From NCBI RefSeq assembly GCF_900182985.1, contig NZ_FXUY01000001.1:2542001-2606000 (forward strand): a stretch of DNA of 64,000 nt. Reading direction: 5' to 3'. This stretch comes from Pseudomonas helmanticensis. GTDB taxonomy: Bacteria; Pseudomonadota; Gammaproteobacteria; Pseudomonadales; Pseudomonadaceae. The translations under genes and the position numbers were made by a program. Positions 45,591 to 55,961 of the stretch are shown here, piece by piece (within the stretch, counting starts at the first letter, position 1; each line of letters starts with the position of its first letter). A model generated the notes under the pieces. That model was not told the DNA's origin and did no database searches. It saw only the letters and a program-made list of their open reading frames with translations.

Positions 45591-47159
45591 TCAGATCTTG
45601 TTGAACAGGCCCAGCTGGCTGATCTTGCTGAATGCCAGTTGCGCCGCTTGCAGCATGGTTTGTTGCAGAGTCAGACGCGTCATGACTTCTGCCGGGTCCG
45701 AATCACGGATCGAGCCTTGAGTCGTGGTATTGGCGGTGCTCAGGCTCTGATTGGTGACGGTTTGCATATCCAGCGATTGACCGCGAGCACCGATTGAAGT
45801 GACAGCGGCGCCGACCTGATTGGAAGCGCTATCGATGTTACCTAGCCCCGCTTCCATGATGCCCTGGAATTTTTGCTTGGCGACGTCATTGCCATCGATC
45901 GGCGCATTCAACGCGGTCACCATCTGACCCAGCGTATCGAGGATATTCTGCGTCTGATGGTTGTTCGACTGGATCGAAAACTGATCACCGGCTGCAGGAG
46001 TGTTGCCCAATGCAAAGGTCACGCCCGCAGCGGTTGCGTTACCGCCAGCGACAGTGCCCGAGGACACTGGCTTGCTGTCAGCAGTGACAGGCGCCGCATA
46101 CAAATCAAAAGCAGTGGCACTGGTGAACTTGAGGACTGCACCGCCCTGCGGGAAGGCGTTGCTGTAAGCCACAGGATCAGTGATGTTCGAACCGGTGATA
46201 ACGGCGGTCGACGGGTTGCCCGGGCTACGTGCGGTAGTGAACGAGTCAGGCGTGGCCGACAATTGGAAGCTGTGCCCGGCGATCACGGCGTCGGGGTTGG
46301 TGTCACCCGCCTTGAGGTTGATGTTCAACTTCATGTCGACACCACGGAAGCTGACCGTCTGGTTGGCACCGCTGCTGTTGCTGATCAAACCATTCTGGGT
46401 TGCTTCAGCCGTAACATCATTACCCAGCGCATCGGTGATTTTCAGCTGCGTACTGCTGAGGAAGCTGACGGTGTAAGGCTCGCCGCCGGCAAATTTGGCG
46501 TTGTAGGTGGCAGCCGTTCCGACCGTACCGTTGGACAGCACGACACGACCGTCGTCAACCGGTGGAGAGGTCATGGTGGTGTTGGTGCGAGCGGTGTTGA
46601 TGGTCTGCTGGAACGCGTCCCAGCCGGTAGTGTTGGTACCGACCGACATACCGTCGCCAATGCCCAGATTGATGGTGGTCTGGTCACCGTTGTAACTGTA
46701 AGTGCCGTCGTTGTTTTGCGAGTACGGCGCGGTATCGGTTTTCGAACCGGAAAACAGGTAGTTGCCGTCGGCATCCTTGGAGTTCATCAGGCCCAGGACT
46801 TGTTGCTGGATCTGCGACAGTTGCGCAGCGTAAGCCTGGCGGTCCTTGTCGGTAAGGTTGCCGTTGTTGGCGGCCAGGGAGATTTCCTTGGCACTCTGCA
46901 ACGCCGTGGTGATGGAGTCCAGCGTGGTTTCCTGCACCGTCAGCGCACTCTTGGTGCTGCTGATGTTGGTGCTGTACTGATCCAGCATCGCGGCCTGCTG
47001 ACCCAGTTGCAGCAAACGGCCGGCGCCGACCGGATCGTCGGAAGCGGTGTTGATGCGCGTCAGGCTGCTCGCCTCACTGGCGGTGGCAACGGCCTTGTTG
47101 AAGTTACGCTGATAGTCCGAAGCTTGCGTTCCGTAATACTGGGCGGTGGAAATGCGCAT
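45591..47159 (-). CDS. flgL: FlgL, hook-filament junction protein (HAP3)
   Basis: 522 residues, flagellin-like at both ends: N-terminal MRISTAQYYGTQASDYQRNF and RINTASDDPVGAGRLLQL, C-terminal LTLQQTMLQAAQLAFSKISQLGLF (in part). The large central domain makes it longer than the enteric FlgL. It joins FlgK to the flagellin filament. It lies 13 bases after flgK. Confidence 0.95.
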   Translation of the reverse strand: MRISTAQYYGTQASDYQRNFNKAVATASEASSLTRINTASDDPVGAGRLLQLGQQAAMLDQYSTNISSTKSALTVQETTLDSITTALQSAKEISLAANNGNLTDKDRQAYAAQLSQIQQQVLGLMNSKDADGNYLFSGSKTDTAPYSQNNDGTYSYNGDQTTINLGIGDGMSVGTNTTGWDAFQQTINTARTNTTMTSPPVDDGRVVLSNGTVGTAATYNAKFAGGEPYTVSFLSSTQLKITDALGNDVTAEATQNGLISNSSGANQTVSFRGVDMKLNINLKAGDTNPDAVIAGHSFQLSATPDSFTTARSPGNPSTAVITGSNITDPVAYSNAFPQGGAVLKFTSATAFDLYAAPVTADSKPVSSGTVAGGNATAAGVTFALGNTPAAGDQFSIQSNNHQTQNILDTLGQMVTALNAPIDGNDVAKQKFQGIMEAGLGNIDSASNQVGAAVTSIGARGQSLDMQTVTNQSLSTANTTTQGSIRDSDPAEVMTRLTLQQTMLQAAQLAFSKISQLGLFNKI

Positions 47160-47172
47160 GAATTACGACTCC

Positions 47173-49218
47173 TTAAAGGCTGTTGATCAGCGTGGCGAAA
47201 GTTTCCTGCGCAGCTTTGATGATCTGCGAAGACGCTGTGTAGTACTGCTGGTATTTGACCAGGTTGCCGGTCTCTTCATCCAGGTTGACCCCGGACAACG
47301 AATCGCGGGCACCTTTGGCGTTATCGAGAATCGCCGAGGTCGCAGCGCTGTCGGACTTGCCTTGGGCGGTCTTGGTGCCGACGTTGGTGACCAGCTTGTT
47401 GTAGGCGTCAGTCAGGCTGATGCCCTTGCTCGCCGAACCGGTGTCGACGGTCTGCTTGGTTTGCAGGCCGACCAGCGCCTGCGCGTTGCGGTTGTCCGAA
47501 GACGCCGCACCGGTGAGGTTCATGGTGAAGGTTTCGCCGGACTTCGGCGTGCCGCCGACCGTGGTCTGCACGGTGAAGGTCTTCTGCACGTTCGGCGTGA
47601 CGGTCGTGTCCATCACCGGGTTGCCGCTGGCATCGACGATGCCGACTTTGAGGTTCAGCGTGTTCGCCTGACCGGGAACGATGGTGCCGCTGCCGATGGT
47701 CGCGCCCTTGGCATCCACCAGGTTGTAAGACTGGCTACCGCCACTGGCCGCACCGAACACCAGTTTGACTGGCGTCGAATTCTTCAGCGCCGCCTGCATG
47801 TCTGCCTGGGCGGTCGGGTTGTAGATATTGATGCTGTCGCTGAGTGTCGGCTGAGTGTAAGTCCCCAGGCCGGCAGCGCTGGCCACACCGGTCAAGGGAC
47901 CGGCCGCAGCGATTTTCTTCGGGTCGCTGAGAACGGTCTGGATGCTCGCCGCCGCGTTGCGGGTCGGCGTCACCTTGAAGCTGTCACCGGCGCTCAACGC
48001 ACCGCCATTGAGCGACAGAGTGAAGCCGTCGATCACCGGTGGCGGGTTGGTGGTGGTGCTGAACGCGCCCAGGTCGGTGCCGTCGGACCGCTTGACAGTG
48101 TAGTCGGTGGCGCTGGTGAACGTGACTTGATAATCACTGGTGGTCAGCTTGCCGGTGTCCTTGATGGTGACATCAAGGTTGCCCGAACCGGTGCTGTTGC
48201 CCGACGCCGCGATGCTGCGCTGGCTGACCAGTGCAGCACTGTTGATGTTGTTGAACAGCGCCGCGCCGAAGTCACCGTTCTTGTCGATGCCTTGCGCTTG
48301 CTGGCTGTTGATCTGATCAGCCACCACCAGTGCAACACGACCCAGCTCATTGAGCGAAGGGTCGAGGACTTCTTTGCGATACGTCAGCAGACCGCCCATT
48401 TCGCCACCGCTCATCACCGAAGTGATGTCGAGGGTGCTCGAACCGCGGTCCATCTGAATGCCCATGCGCGACGGATCGTCTTTGAGCGGCACGGTGCTCA
48501 GGGTGTTGGTGGTGTTGCCGATCACCAGCGGCTGACCGCTGCCGACGTAGATGTCGAAGCTGGTACCGCGCTCGACGACCTGCGCACCGGTCAGCTCGGA
48601 CAGTTGGCGCACGGCTTCGTTACGGCTGTCGAGCAGATCGTTCGGCGCACCGCCACTGGTGGAAATCTCGCCGATCTTCTGGTTCAGCGTGGCAATCGAA
48701 CTGGCCAGCTTGTTGACCTGGGCGGCCATGTCACCAAGACTGCCGTTGATGCTGGTGTTCTGGTCGTTGAGCTGCTTGGCGAGGGTGTTGAAGCGGTTGG
48801 TCAAAGCCTGCGCGCCGGTCAGCACCGATTGACGGGAAGTGTCATCGGTGGCCGAGGTCGAAACGCCCTGCATCGAGGTGAAGAATTTTTGCAGCACACC
48901 GGTCAGGCCGGTATTGGTATCGGACAGCATCGAGTCCAGCGGCGTGGCCTGTGCCAGATAGGCCGCCGACTCGCTGTCGAGCGAGGTCGCGGTGTGCAAC
49001 TGGCTTTCCAGGTACGAGTTGTAGACCCGGCGCACGTCGGCCAGGGTCGTGCCCGTGCCGATGAAGACGTTACCGAACTGCTGCGAGGATTTGGTCCCCT
49101 GCACGGTTTGCTGACGCGAATAACCGGCGGTGTCGACGTTGGCAATGTTGTTGCCTGTCGTAGCCAAAGAGGACTGGCTGGCCGACAGTCCCGACATCCC
49201 GATATTGAGCAAACTCAT
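47173..49218 (-). CDS. flgK: FlgK, hook-associated protein 1
   Basis: 681 residues. N-terminal rod-type motif SLLNIGMSGLSASQSSLATTGNNIANVDTAGYSRQ (in part) and the C-terminal SGVNLDEETGNLVKYQQYYTASSQII (in part) are typical. The middle ~400 residues are a variable surface domain. First of the two junction proteins between hook and filament. It follows flgJ by 24 bases. Confidence 0.96.
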   Translation of the reverse strand: MSLLNIGMSGLSASQSSLATTGNNIANVDTAGYSRQQTVQGTKSSQQFGNVFIGTGTTLADVRRVYNSYLESQLHTATSLDSESAAYLAQATPLDSMLSDTNTGLTGVLQKFFTSMQGVSTSATDDTSRQSVLTGAQALTNRFNTLAKQLNDQNTSINGSLGDMAAQVNKLASSIATLNQKIGEISTSGGAPNDLLDSRNEAVRQLSELTGAQVVERGTSFDIYVGSGQPLVIGNTTNTLSTVPLKDDPSRMGIQMDRGSSTLDITSVMSGGEMGGLLTYRKEVLDPSLNELGRVALVVADQINSQQAQGIDKNGDFGAALFNNINSAALVSQRSIAASGNSTGSGNLDVTIKDTGKLTTSDYQVTFTSATDYTVKRSDGTDLGAFSTTTNPPPVIDGFTLSLNGGALSAGDSFKVTPTRNAAASIQTVLSDPKKIAAAGPLTGVASAAGLGTYTQPTLSDSINIYNPTAQADMQAALKNSTPVKLVFGAASGGSQSYNLVDAKGATIGSGTIVPGQANTLNLKVGIVDASGNPVMDTTVTPNVQKTFTVQTTVGGTPKSGETFTMNLTGAASSDNRNAQALVGLQTKQTVDTGSASKGISLTDAYNKLVTNVGTKTAQGKSDSAATSAILDNAKGARDSLSGVNLDEETGNLVKYQQYYTASSQIIKAAQETFATLINSL

Positions 49219-49242
49219 GGTTCAGACCTTATACCTTGTGCC

Positions 49243-50547
49243 TTATAAAGGCGTGGTGGATACACCCGCCGCAGCGTAGTTTTGGAAACTGTTCATCTGC
49301 TTGGCTATCTGCGAAATCTTTGTCGCGTAGTTCGGGTCGGTGGCGTAACCGGCCTTCTGCAACTCGCGTACAAACTGTTCTGGGTTATCGGCAGACTTCA
49401 CGACATCTTGATAGCGATTATTGGTCTGCAGCAAAGTCACCAGATCGTGGAAGCTGTCCTTGTAGGAAGCATAGGAACGGAACTCCGCCGTCTCCTTGAC
49501 CATCTGCCCGTCGCGGAATTCGCTGGTGATCGCCCGGGCCGAATCGCCCTTCCAGTTGCTGCTCGCCTTGATGCCAAACAGGTTGTGGCTGCTGCTGCCA
49601 TCCTGGGCGCGCATGACCGATTTGCCCCAACCGGTTTCCAGTGCCGCCTGTGCGACCAGATAACGCGGATCGACGCCGATACGGTCGGCGGCTTCCTTGG
49701 CCATCGGCAACATGGTGTTGACGAACTCGTCGGCGGAACTGAAGGCTTTCTTCGCCGGCGCCAACGGGATCTGCGCCATCGCACGGCCGTAAATCTGCAT
49801 CTGCCCGCCGGTGGCTTTATCGCTTTCGGCACGGGCCAGCCAGTCGCCGTTGTACAACGGGCCTGCGCCAGTAGCGACGGCGGTGGTGGCGCGTGGCAGC
49901 ACGGTATTCGATGCCGGCGTGGCATTCGTCGTGGCCGACGGCACCAGACCTGCGAGCAGACGATCAGCCAGTTTCGGCGGCAAGGCCAGACGACGCTTGT
50001 TGATCATCGCCATGTCATTGCTGTGCGAAATGCCTGCGGTGTTCGACACACGCCCGGAACGCGAAGCCCACAACGGACGCTCGCCATTGACCCGCGACAA
50101 CGGACCGTTGGTGGCGGTGGTGCCAGCAGCAACCGGCGTGGCCACCGCAGCGACTTTGGCCCGAGCTTCTTCCTGCTTGGCGGCGGACGCGGCGGCAGCC
50201 TCACCCGGCGCCATCGGTTTGTTCTTCTGCATCTGGCGCAACAGCACGTCAGCCAGGCCGATACCACCGCCCTCGCGGGACATGGAAACGGCCAGTTGCT
50301 GATCGGACATTTCCTGATATTGCTTGGCCGCCGGGGTGTTGAGCGGATTGTCCTGACCCAGCGTTTCGGTGGCCGAACGCATCGATTTGAGCATTTCACC
50401 AATGAACAGCGACTCGAATTCCTGCGCCACCTTGCGCATGTTGCCGTCGCTGTTCTTGTCGCCGACTTTCAGCTTATTCAGGCGATTGAGGTCGGAGTAC
50501 GAACCCGAATCGGCGTTGCTGACCAGACTGCCTTTGCGCATATCCAT
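49243..50547 (-). CDS. flgJ: FlgJ, rod cap and peptidoglycan hydrolase
   Basis: 434 residues, dual-domain form. Residues ~30-115 are the rod-capping domain (KVAQEFESLFIGEMLKSMRSA, MSREGGGIGLADVLLRQM), then a long Ala/Thr-rich linker, then a glucosaminidase domain from ~270 (RIGVDPRYLVAQAALETGWGKS with the catalytic-type Glu). It cuts peptidoglycan for the growing rod. It is longer than the ~313-residue enteric form because of the linker. Confidence 0.95.
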   Translation of the reverse strand: MDMRKGSLVSNADSGSYSDLNRLNKLKVGDKNSDGNMRKVAQEFESLFIGEMLKSMRSATETLGQDNPLNTPAAKQYQEMSDQQLAVSMSREGGGIGLADVLLRQMQKNKPMAPGEAAAASAAKQEEARAKVAAVATPVAAGTTATNGPLSRVNGERPLWASRSGRVSNTAGISHSNDMAMINKRRLALPPKLADRLLAGLVPSATTNATPASNTVLPRATTAVATGAGPLYNGDWLARAESDKATGGQMQIYGRAMAQIPLAPAKKAFSSADEFVNTMLPMAKEAADRIGVDPRYLVAQAALETGWGKSVMRAQDGSSSHNLFGIKASSNWKGDSARAITSEFRDGQMVKETAEFRSYASYKDSFHDLVTLLQTNNRYQDVVKSADNPEQFVRELQKAGYATDPNYATKISQIAKQMNSFQNYAAAGVSTTPL

Positions 50548-50558
50548 GATGGCCGTCC

Positions 50559-51674
50559 TCAGATCACGATCAGGTCGGCTTGCAACGCGCCGGCCTGTTT
50601 CAGTGCTTCGAGGATCGCCATCAAGTCACCCGGCGCCGCGCCGACCTGGTTCACCGCACGGACGATCTCGTCGAGGGTGGTGCCCGGGCCGAACTTGAAC
50701 ATCGGTTTGGCTTCTTGCTCGGCGTTGACGCGCGAACGCGGCACCACCGCAGTCTGGCCGTTGGACAACGGGCCAGGCTGGCTGACAATCGGGTCTTCGG
50801 TGATGGTCACGGTCAGGCTGCCGTGGGTCACGGCGGCCGGCGAAACCTTGACGTTCTGGCCGATGACGATGGTCCCGGTACGCGAGTTGATGATGACTTT
50901 CGCCACCGCCTGACCCGGGTCGACTTCGAGATTTTCGAGGATCGACAAGTAGTCGACGCGCTGGCTCGGATCGAGCGGCGCAGTCACTCGGATCGAGCCG
51001 CCGTCGATGGCTTGTGCAACACCAGGGCCGAGCATGTCGTTGATCTTGTCGACGATGCGCTTGGCGGTGGTGAAGTCGGAGCGGTTGAGGTTCAGCGTCA
51101 GGCTGTTGCCCTGGTTGAAACCACTCGGCACCGAACGCTCCACCGACGCACCACCCGGGATGCGACCGGCCGACGGAACGTTGACGGTGATCTTCGAACC
51201 GTCGCGACCTTCGGCATCGAAACCACCGACTACCAGGTTGCCCTGAGCGATGGCGTAGACGTTGCCGTCGATACCTTTGAGCGGGGTCAGCAACAAGGTG
51301 CCGCCGCGCAGGCTCTTGGAGTTACCGATCGAAGACACCGTAATGTCGACCTGCTGACCCGGCTTGGCGAACGCTGGCAGATCGGCACTCACCGACACCG
51401 CCGCGACGTTCTTCAACTGCACGTTGCCCGAACCCGGCGGCACTTTGATGCCGAACTGCGAGAGCATGTTGTTGAAGGTCTGCAGGGTGAACGGGGTCTG
51501 CGTGGTCTGGTCACCGGTGCCGTTAAGCCCGACGACCAGGCCGTAACCGATCAACTGGTTGGAACGCACGCCGGAAATGCTGGCGATATCTTTCAGCCGC
51601 TCGGCGTGGGCACCAAAGGCTGCGGACATCACGGCCGCCGCCAGCATGAAGCTTTTCAGATTCAACGTAGCCAC
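50559..51674 (-). CDS. flgI: FlgI, flagellar P-ring protein
   Basis: 371 residues. Signal peptide [24 protein letters not shown] in part (cleavage after ~24, AHA), then [28 protein letters not shown] in part, the strongly conserved start of the mature protein. It builds the periplasmic P-ring bushing around the rod. Its start codon abuts the flgH stop. Confidence 0.97.
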   Translation of the reverse strand: MATLNLKSFMLAAAVMSAAFGAHAERLKDIASISGVRSNQLIGYGLVVGLNGTGDQTTQTPFTLQTFNNMLSQFGIKVPPGSGNVQLKNVAAVSVSADLPAFAKPGQQVDITVSSIGNSKSLRGGTLLLTPLKGIDGNVYAIAQGNLVVGGFDAEGRDGSKITVNVPSAGRIPGGASVERSVPSGFNQGNSLTLNLNRSDFTTAKRIVDKINDMLGPGVAQAIDGGSIRVTAPLDPSQRVDYLSILENLEVDPGQAVAKVIINSRTGTIVIGQNVKVSPAAVTHGSLTVTITEDPIVSQPGPLSNGQTAVVPRSRVNAEQEAKPMFKFGPGTTLDEIVRAVNQVGAAPGDLMAILEALKQAGALQADLIVI

Positions 51675-52370
51675 CTAGAAAGGGAACAGCGGGCTGAGGA
51701 AGAAACGGTCGAACCAGCCTGGCTGACTCGCATCGGCGAACGAGCCGGTGCCCGAGTAGGTGATGCGTGCATCGGCGACGCGGGTCGACGACACGGTGTT
51801 GTCGGTGGCGATGTCATCGGCACGCACCAGACCGGCAATGCGCACCAGTTCATCACCGGTGTTGAGGGTCATCCACTTCTCGCCGCGCACGGCGATGATG
51901 CCGTTGGGCAGCACATCGGCAACGGTCACTGTGACCGAACCGGTCAGGGTGTTGCCCTGCGCAGCCTTGCTGTCGCCTTTGGTCGCGCGGTCGCCGCTGT
52001 AACCGACGTCCAGGCTCAGATCGTTGCCACCCAACGGATTGTTGGTGACGCCGCTACCGCCGAACAGCGAGGTCAGACCGATGCCGGTCTTGCTGTTCTT
52101 GGCCACTTGCGAGTTGGCGTTCTTGCTCGCCTGAGTCTTCTCGTTCAGGGTGATGGTGATGATGTCACCGACCCGGAATGCCTTGCGGTCGCTGTACAGG
52201 TTCTGCTCGAACCCGGCCTGATAGATCGAGCCGTTGTTGGCCGCCGCCGGCAACGGCGTGCGCGGCAACACCGGAGCGTAGTAAGGGTCATTGGGCTTGG
52301 GCGTCGGTGCGACGCAGCCCGCGAGCGAGACGACCCCACCCAATGCCAGAACAGATACGAAGCGTTTCAT
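51675..52370 (-). CDS. flgH: FlgH, flagellar L-ring lipoprotein
   Basis: 231 residues. Lipoprotein signal peptide with lipobox LAGC at Cys19. Conserved segments [40 protein letters not shown] and [11 protein letters not shown]. It forms the outer-membrane L-ring. It lies between flgG and flgI. Confidence 0.97.
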   Translation of the reverse strand: MKRFVSVLALGGVVSLAGCVAPTPKPNDPYYAPVLPRTPLPAAANNGSIYQAGFEQNLYSDRKAFRVGDIITITLNEKTQASKNANSQVAKNSKTGIGLTSLFGGSGVTNNPLGGNDLSLDVGYSGDRATKGDSKAAQGNTLTGSVTVTVADVLPNGIIAVRGEKWMTLNTGDELVRIAGLVRADDIATDNTVSSTRVADARITYSGTGSFADASQPGWFDRFFLSPLFPF

Positions 52371-52423
52371 GACCCTTACCTCACGGTGTTGCAGGCGACC
52401 TCATGGTCGCCTCATAGACTTGA

Positions 52424-53209
52424 TTACAGATTCTGCGTTACGAACGAGAGCATCTGGTCGGCGGTGGAGATCACCTTGGAGTTCATCTCGTAAGCGCGCT
52501 GAGTGGTGATCATGTTGACCATCTCTTCAACGGTGCTGACGTTGGAACCTTCCAGGGTGTTCTGCAGCGTGGTGCCGAAACCGTTCAGGCCCGGAGTACC
52601 GATTTGCGGTGCGCCGGAAGCAGCGGTTTCCAGGAACAGGTTGTTGCCTACCGCTTGCAGACCGGCCGGGTTGATGAAGTCGGCGGTTTGCAGGTTGCCG
52701 ATCACTTGCGCAGCCGGGTTGCCCGGAACCGTGATCGACACGGTGCCGTCGGTACCGACGGTGAAGCTCTGCGCGTTGTTCGGAATGACGATCGCAGGCT
52801 CCAGGGCGAAACCGCTGGCGTTGACGATCTGGCCATTGGAGTCGAGGTGGAAAGTACCGTCACGGGTGTAGGACGTGGTGCCGTCCGGCTGCAGGATCTG
52901 GAAGAAACCGCGACCGTCGACCGCCAGGTCCAGCGGCTGCTCGGTGGTTTGCAGGCTACCAGCGGTGAAGTTTTTCTGCGTGCCGACAATGCGCACACCG
53001 GTACCCAGTTGCAGACCCGACGGCAATTCGCTGTCCTGGGTCGACTGAGCACCTGGCTGACGCTTGATCTGATACAGCAGGTCCTGGAACTCGGCGCGGT
53101 CACGTTTGAAACCCGTGGTCGAGACGTTTGCCAGGTTGTTGGAAATGGTGGTCAGGTTGGTGTCCTGGGCGGACAGACCGGTTTTGGCAACCCATAGAGC
53201 CGGAAGCAT
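52424..53209 (-). CDS. flgG: FlgG, distal rod protein
   Basis: 261 residues, the usual length. N-terminal MLPALWVAKTGLSAQDTNLT and TISNNLANVSTTGFKRDRAE, C-terminal SNVSTVEEMVNMITTQRAYEMNSKVI (in part) are diagnostic. Forms the distal rod through the L/P rings. Preceded by flgF after 45 bases. Confidence 0.97.
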   Translation of the reverse strand: MLPALWVAKTGLSAQDTNLTTISNNLANVSTTGFKRDRAEFQDLLYQIKRQPGAQSTQDSELPSGLQLGTGVRIVGTQKNFTAGSLQTTEQPLDLAVDGRGFFQILQPDGTTSYTRDGTFHLDSNGQIVNASGFALEPAIVIPNNAQSFTVGTDGTVSITVPGNPAAQVIGNLQTADFINPAGLQAVGNNLFLETAASGAPQIGTPGLNGFGTTLQNTLEGSNVSTVEEMVNMITTQRAYEMNSKVISTADQMLSFVTQNL

Positions 53210-53254
53210 TCAATTCTCCTCGTGCGCCTGTTTTACGGCGCGACGTTCTGATAA

Positions 53255-53995
53255 TTAGCTGATCTGCAAGACCCGAGCCATGGCCTGGTCGTCGTCTTTG
53301 GCGGTGTTCATCATTTTGATGTGCAACTCGAACTGCTTGGCCAGAGCCAGCACCGAGGTCATCTCTTCGACGGCGTTGACGTTGCTCGACTCAAGGAAGC
53401 CCGACACCAGTTTGACGTTGGCATCGGCCGGCGCAGGCTGGCCATCCTTGGTGTAGATCGAGCCGTCGAGGCCCTTGTTCATGTTCTTGATGTCCGGATT
53501 GACCAGCTTGATCCGGTCGACTTCCGCCATGACGCGCGGGCCTTCGCCCATCGCCCGAATACTGATGGTGCCGTCTTCACCGACTTCGACTTGCTGCTCG
53601 GGCGGCACGGCAATCGGCCCGCCATTGCCCATCACGGCCATGCCGTTGCCGGCGCGCAATACGCCGAGGGCATCGATATTCAGGCTGCCGGTGCGCACGT
53701 AGCTTTCGCCACCGTTCGGGTTCTGCACGGCAATGAAACCGTTGCCGGTCACGGCGACGTCGAGGTCACGCCCGGTCTCGACCAGGGAGCCCGGCGAGAA
53801 ATCAGTGGCAGGCCGTTCGCTCATGGCAAACGCACGCGCCGGAAAGCTGTCACCAAACACCGGCATCGAACGGGCCTGTTCCAGGTCCTTCTGAAAACCG
53901 TTGGTGGAGATGTTCGCCAGGTTGTTGGCATGCGCCTTTTGCGCCAGCGCATTCTGGCTGGCACCGGTCATTGCCACATAAAGGTACTTGTCCAC
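53255..53995 (-). CDS. flgF: FlgF, proximal rod protein
   Basis: 246 residues from GTG 53995 (VDKYLYVAMTGASQNALAQ), preceded by GAGGA 6 bases upstream; an open frame to 54031 adds unlike sequence and is rejected. NNLANISTNGFQKDLEQARS and the C-terminal SNVNAVEEMTSVLALAKQFELHIKMM (in part) mark the rod/hook family. First gene of flgFGHIJKL here; flgBCDE are not upstream, where phhR lies instead, so the unit needs its own promoter. Confidence 0.95.
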   Translation of the reverse strand: MDKYLYVAMTGASQNALAQKAHANNLANISTNGFQKDLEQARSMPVFGDSFPARAFAMSERPATDFSPGSLVETGRDLDVAVTGNGFIAVQNPNGGESYVRTGSLNIDALGVLRAGNGMAVMGNGGPIAVPPEQQVEVGEDGTISIRAMGEGPRVMAEVDRIKLVNPDIKNMNKGLDGSIYTKDGQPAPADANVKLVSGFLESSNVNAVEEMTSVLALAKQFELHIKMMNTAKDDDQAMARVLQIS

Positions 53996-54051
53996 ACTCT
54001 TTCCTCTGCATGCCGGACGTTTGCCGCCCACCGCTGTACTGCTGAGCCATA

Positions 54052-54067
54052 AGCAATTTGCAGACCA
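54052..54067 (-). promoter_or_regulatory. candidate sigma-54 promoter for flgF
   Basis: Minus strand reads TGGTCT-GCAAA-TTGCT. The essential GG and GC are ten bases apart and -12 is perfect, but -24 matches only three of six. It lies 57-72 bases ahead of the GTG start. It is weaker than the other flagellar sigma-54 sites in the window. Confidence 0.5.
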
Positions 54068-54208
54068 ACTTTTTTCTGGCGGCGCGAAGCCCGGTAAACA
54101 AAGGACTTGGGGGAGATTGCGAGGATTGGAGAAATGTATCGAAGTCGAAAAACCGGCGGTGTTATGCCGGTAAGTGGCAAGTGCCGGCCATCACGACCAA
54201 CAATGATC

Positions 54209-54341
54209 TGTGGCGAGGGGATTTATCCCCGTTGGGTGGCGAAGCCGCCCCAAATCCATTCAATGCGGTGTATCAGCTCGACCGCATTCAAAGGCTTGGC
54301 GACTGCTGCGCAGCCGAACGGGGATAAATCCCCTCGCCACA
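54209..54341. repeat. long REP-type palindrome, family D
   Basis: 24-base perfect arms (54209-54232 and 54318-54341) built on TGTGGCGAGGGGATTTATCC, separated by ~85 bases that contain further partial pairing. This repeat type is common in P. fluorescens-group genomes. It lies 28 bases past the phhR stop on one side. Confidence 0.85.
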
Positions 54342-54368
54342 ACAGCCCGCTCACAACAAAAGCTCTAC

Positions 54369-55931
54369 TTAGCTTTCGGGGTCTTTGCCCACTTCATATT
54401 CACGCAGCTTGTTGGCAATCGTCGTGTGCGAAACCCCCAGTCGCTTGCCCAGTTGTCGGCTGCTCGGGTGTTCGGAATACAACCGCTCCAGCACGGCTTT
54501 CTCGAAGCGTCCGACGATCTCGTCCAGCCCGCCTTCCAGCGAGAAATCGCCAAGCGGCTGACGCACGCCGTAATCCGGCAGCCGAATGTGCTCGGCCTTG
54601 ACCGTGCCGCCATCGCACAGCGAAACCGCCTGGAACAGCACGTTCTCCAACTGCCGCACATTGCCCGGCCAGTGGTAATGACTGAGCCGATCCATTGCTG
54701 CCGGTGCCAGTTTTGGCAATGCGCAACCGATCTGCCGACTGGCCTGATCAAGGAAGTGTTCAACCAGCGGCGTCAAACCGTCGAGGCATTCGCGCAGGGG
54801 CGGAATGTGTAGCGAAAGCACGTTCAAGCGGTGATACAAATCCTGGCGAAACTCGCCACGTGCGCACAGCTCGGACAAGTCGACCTGGGTGGCACAGATC
54901 ACCCGCACGTCGAGGTAAACTTCTTCATCGCTGCCAACGCGACGGAAGCAACCGTCCTGGAGAAAGCGCAGCAGTTTCACTTGCAAGCGCGGGCTCATTT
55001 CACCGACGCCATCGAGGAACAGCGTGCCGCCGGCGGTCAATTCGAGCAGCCCGAGCTTGCCTTCCGCACGCGCGCCTTCAAAGGCGCCCGGGCCGTAGCC
55101 GAACAGCTCGGTTTCGGCCATCGATTCCGGCAGACCGGCGCAGTTCAGCGCCATCAACGGCGACTGCCCACGCGGGCTGGCGAGGTGGCAGGCGCGCGCG
55201 AGCAATTCCTTGCCGGTGCCGGTTTCGCCTTCTATCAATAACGGCGCATCGAGCGGTGCCATGCGCCTTGCTTCGCGCACGACAGCGGCCATGACTTTCG
55301 AACTCTGGAAGATGCTGTCGAATCCACGCAACTCTTGCTTGCGCACGTTGTAGATACGTTCGCCGACGCGATCTGCACGGTGCAAGGTCAACACCGCACC
55401 GGCCATGGCCTCGCTGTCATCGTGTTCGGATTGCAGCGGCGCGATGTCGGCGAGAAACACGTCGCCCTTGACCTTCACGCGCATGCCGTTGATGCGCGAT
55501 TTATTGGCGCGCACCAGCTCCGGCAAATCAAAGTCTTCGGCGTAACGCGACAGCGGAATGCCCGGCACCTCATCCACGCGCACGCCGAGCAACTGCGCCG
55601 CCGCGCGGTTGGCCGCGACGATCGAACCGCCCATGTCGATCGACAGCACCGGAAACTCCAGTGCACCGAGCAAGGCGTTCAACTCCATGTGCCGGCGCTC
55701 GCTCGGCATCAGCCCTACCCGCTTGACGCCGAACACCCCGGCAATCGCCTCGAACTTCGGCCGCAACGCCTGGAACTGGATGTTGATCAGGTTCGGACAG
55801 TGCAGATAGATCGCATTGCCGTGCTCACCACCGACCTCGCCACGGGCGACGTTGATCCCGTATTCGACGAGCAGGTTGAGGATGTCGCGCAGGATGCCGA
55901 TGCGGTTCTGGCAGTGGACTTTGATGCGCAT
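54369..55931 (-). CDS. phhR: PhhR, TyrR-family regulator of aromatic amino acid catabolism
   Basis: 520 residues from ATG 55931, matching the known length of about 519; a longer open frame to 56192 runs through a REP palindrome and is rejected. ACT domain (1-75), PAS domain (~80-140), AAA+ domain with Walker A GETGTGKE and GTLFLDGVGEM, and a C-terminal Fis-type HTH (LGKRLGVSHTTIANKLREY). The sigma-54 contact loop reads GAFEGA rather than GAFTGA, in keeping with a TyrR-like activator of sigma-70 promoters. Divergent from phhA, its main target. Confidence 0.94.
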   Translation of the reverse strand: MRIKVHCQNRIGILRDILNLLVEYGINVARGEVGGEHGNAIYLHCPNLINIQFQALRPKFEAIAGVFGVKRVGLMPSERRHMELNALLGALEFPVLSIDMGGSIVAANRAAAQLLGVRVDEVPGIPLSRYAEDFDLPELVRANKSRINGMRVKVKGDVFLADIAPLQSEHDDSEAMAGAVLTLHRADRVGERIYNVRKQELRGFDSIFQSSKVMAAVVREARRMAPLDAPLLIEGETGTGKELLARACHLASPRGQSPLMALNCAGLPESMAETELFGYGPGAFEGARAEGKLGLLELTAGGTLFLDGVGEMSPRLQVKLLRFLQDGCFRRVGSDEEVYLDVRVICATQVDLSELCARGEFRQDLYHRLNVLSLHIPPLRECLDGLTPLVEHFLDQASRQIGCALPKLAPAAMDRLSHYHWPGNVRQLENVLFQAVSLCDGGTVKAEHIRLPDYGVRQPLGDFSLEGGLDEIVGRFEKAVLERLYSEHPSSRQLGKRLGVSHTTIANKLREYEVGKDPES

Positions 55932-55961
55932 ATAAATCGCCCGAATAAACGCTGAGAAACC

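Larger units (their letters stand above)
53996..54368. other. intergenic region between flgF and phhR
   Basis: 373 bases without a convincing gene. It holds a candidate sigma-54 promoter for flgF (54052-54067) and a long REP-type palindrome (54209-54341). Short open frames here overlap the palindrome and look like chance. Confidence 0.7.

Noticed and set aside
47146..49248. 700-codon plus-strand frame over flgK
   Set aside because: Antisense shadow; composition typical of reversed GC-rich coding sequence.
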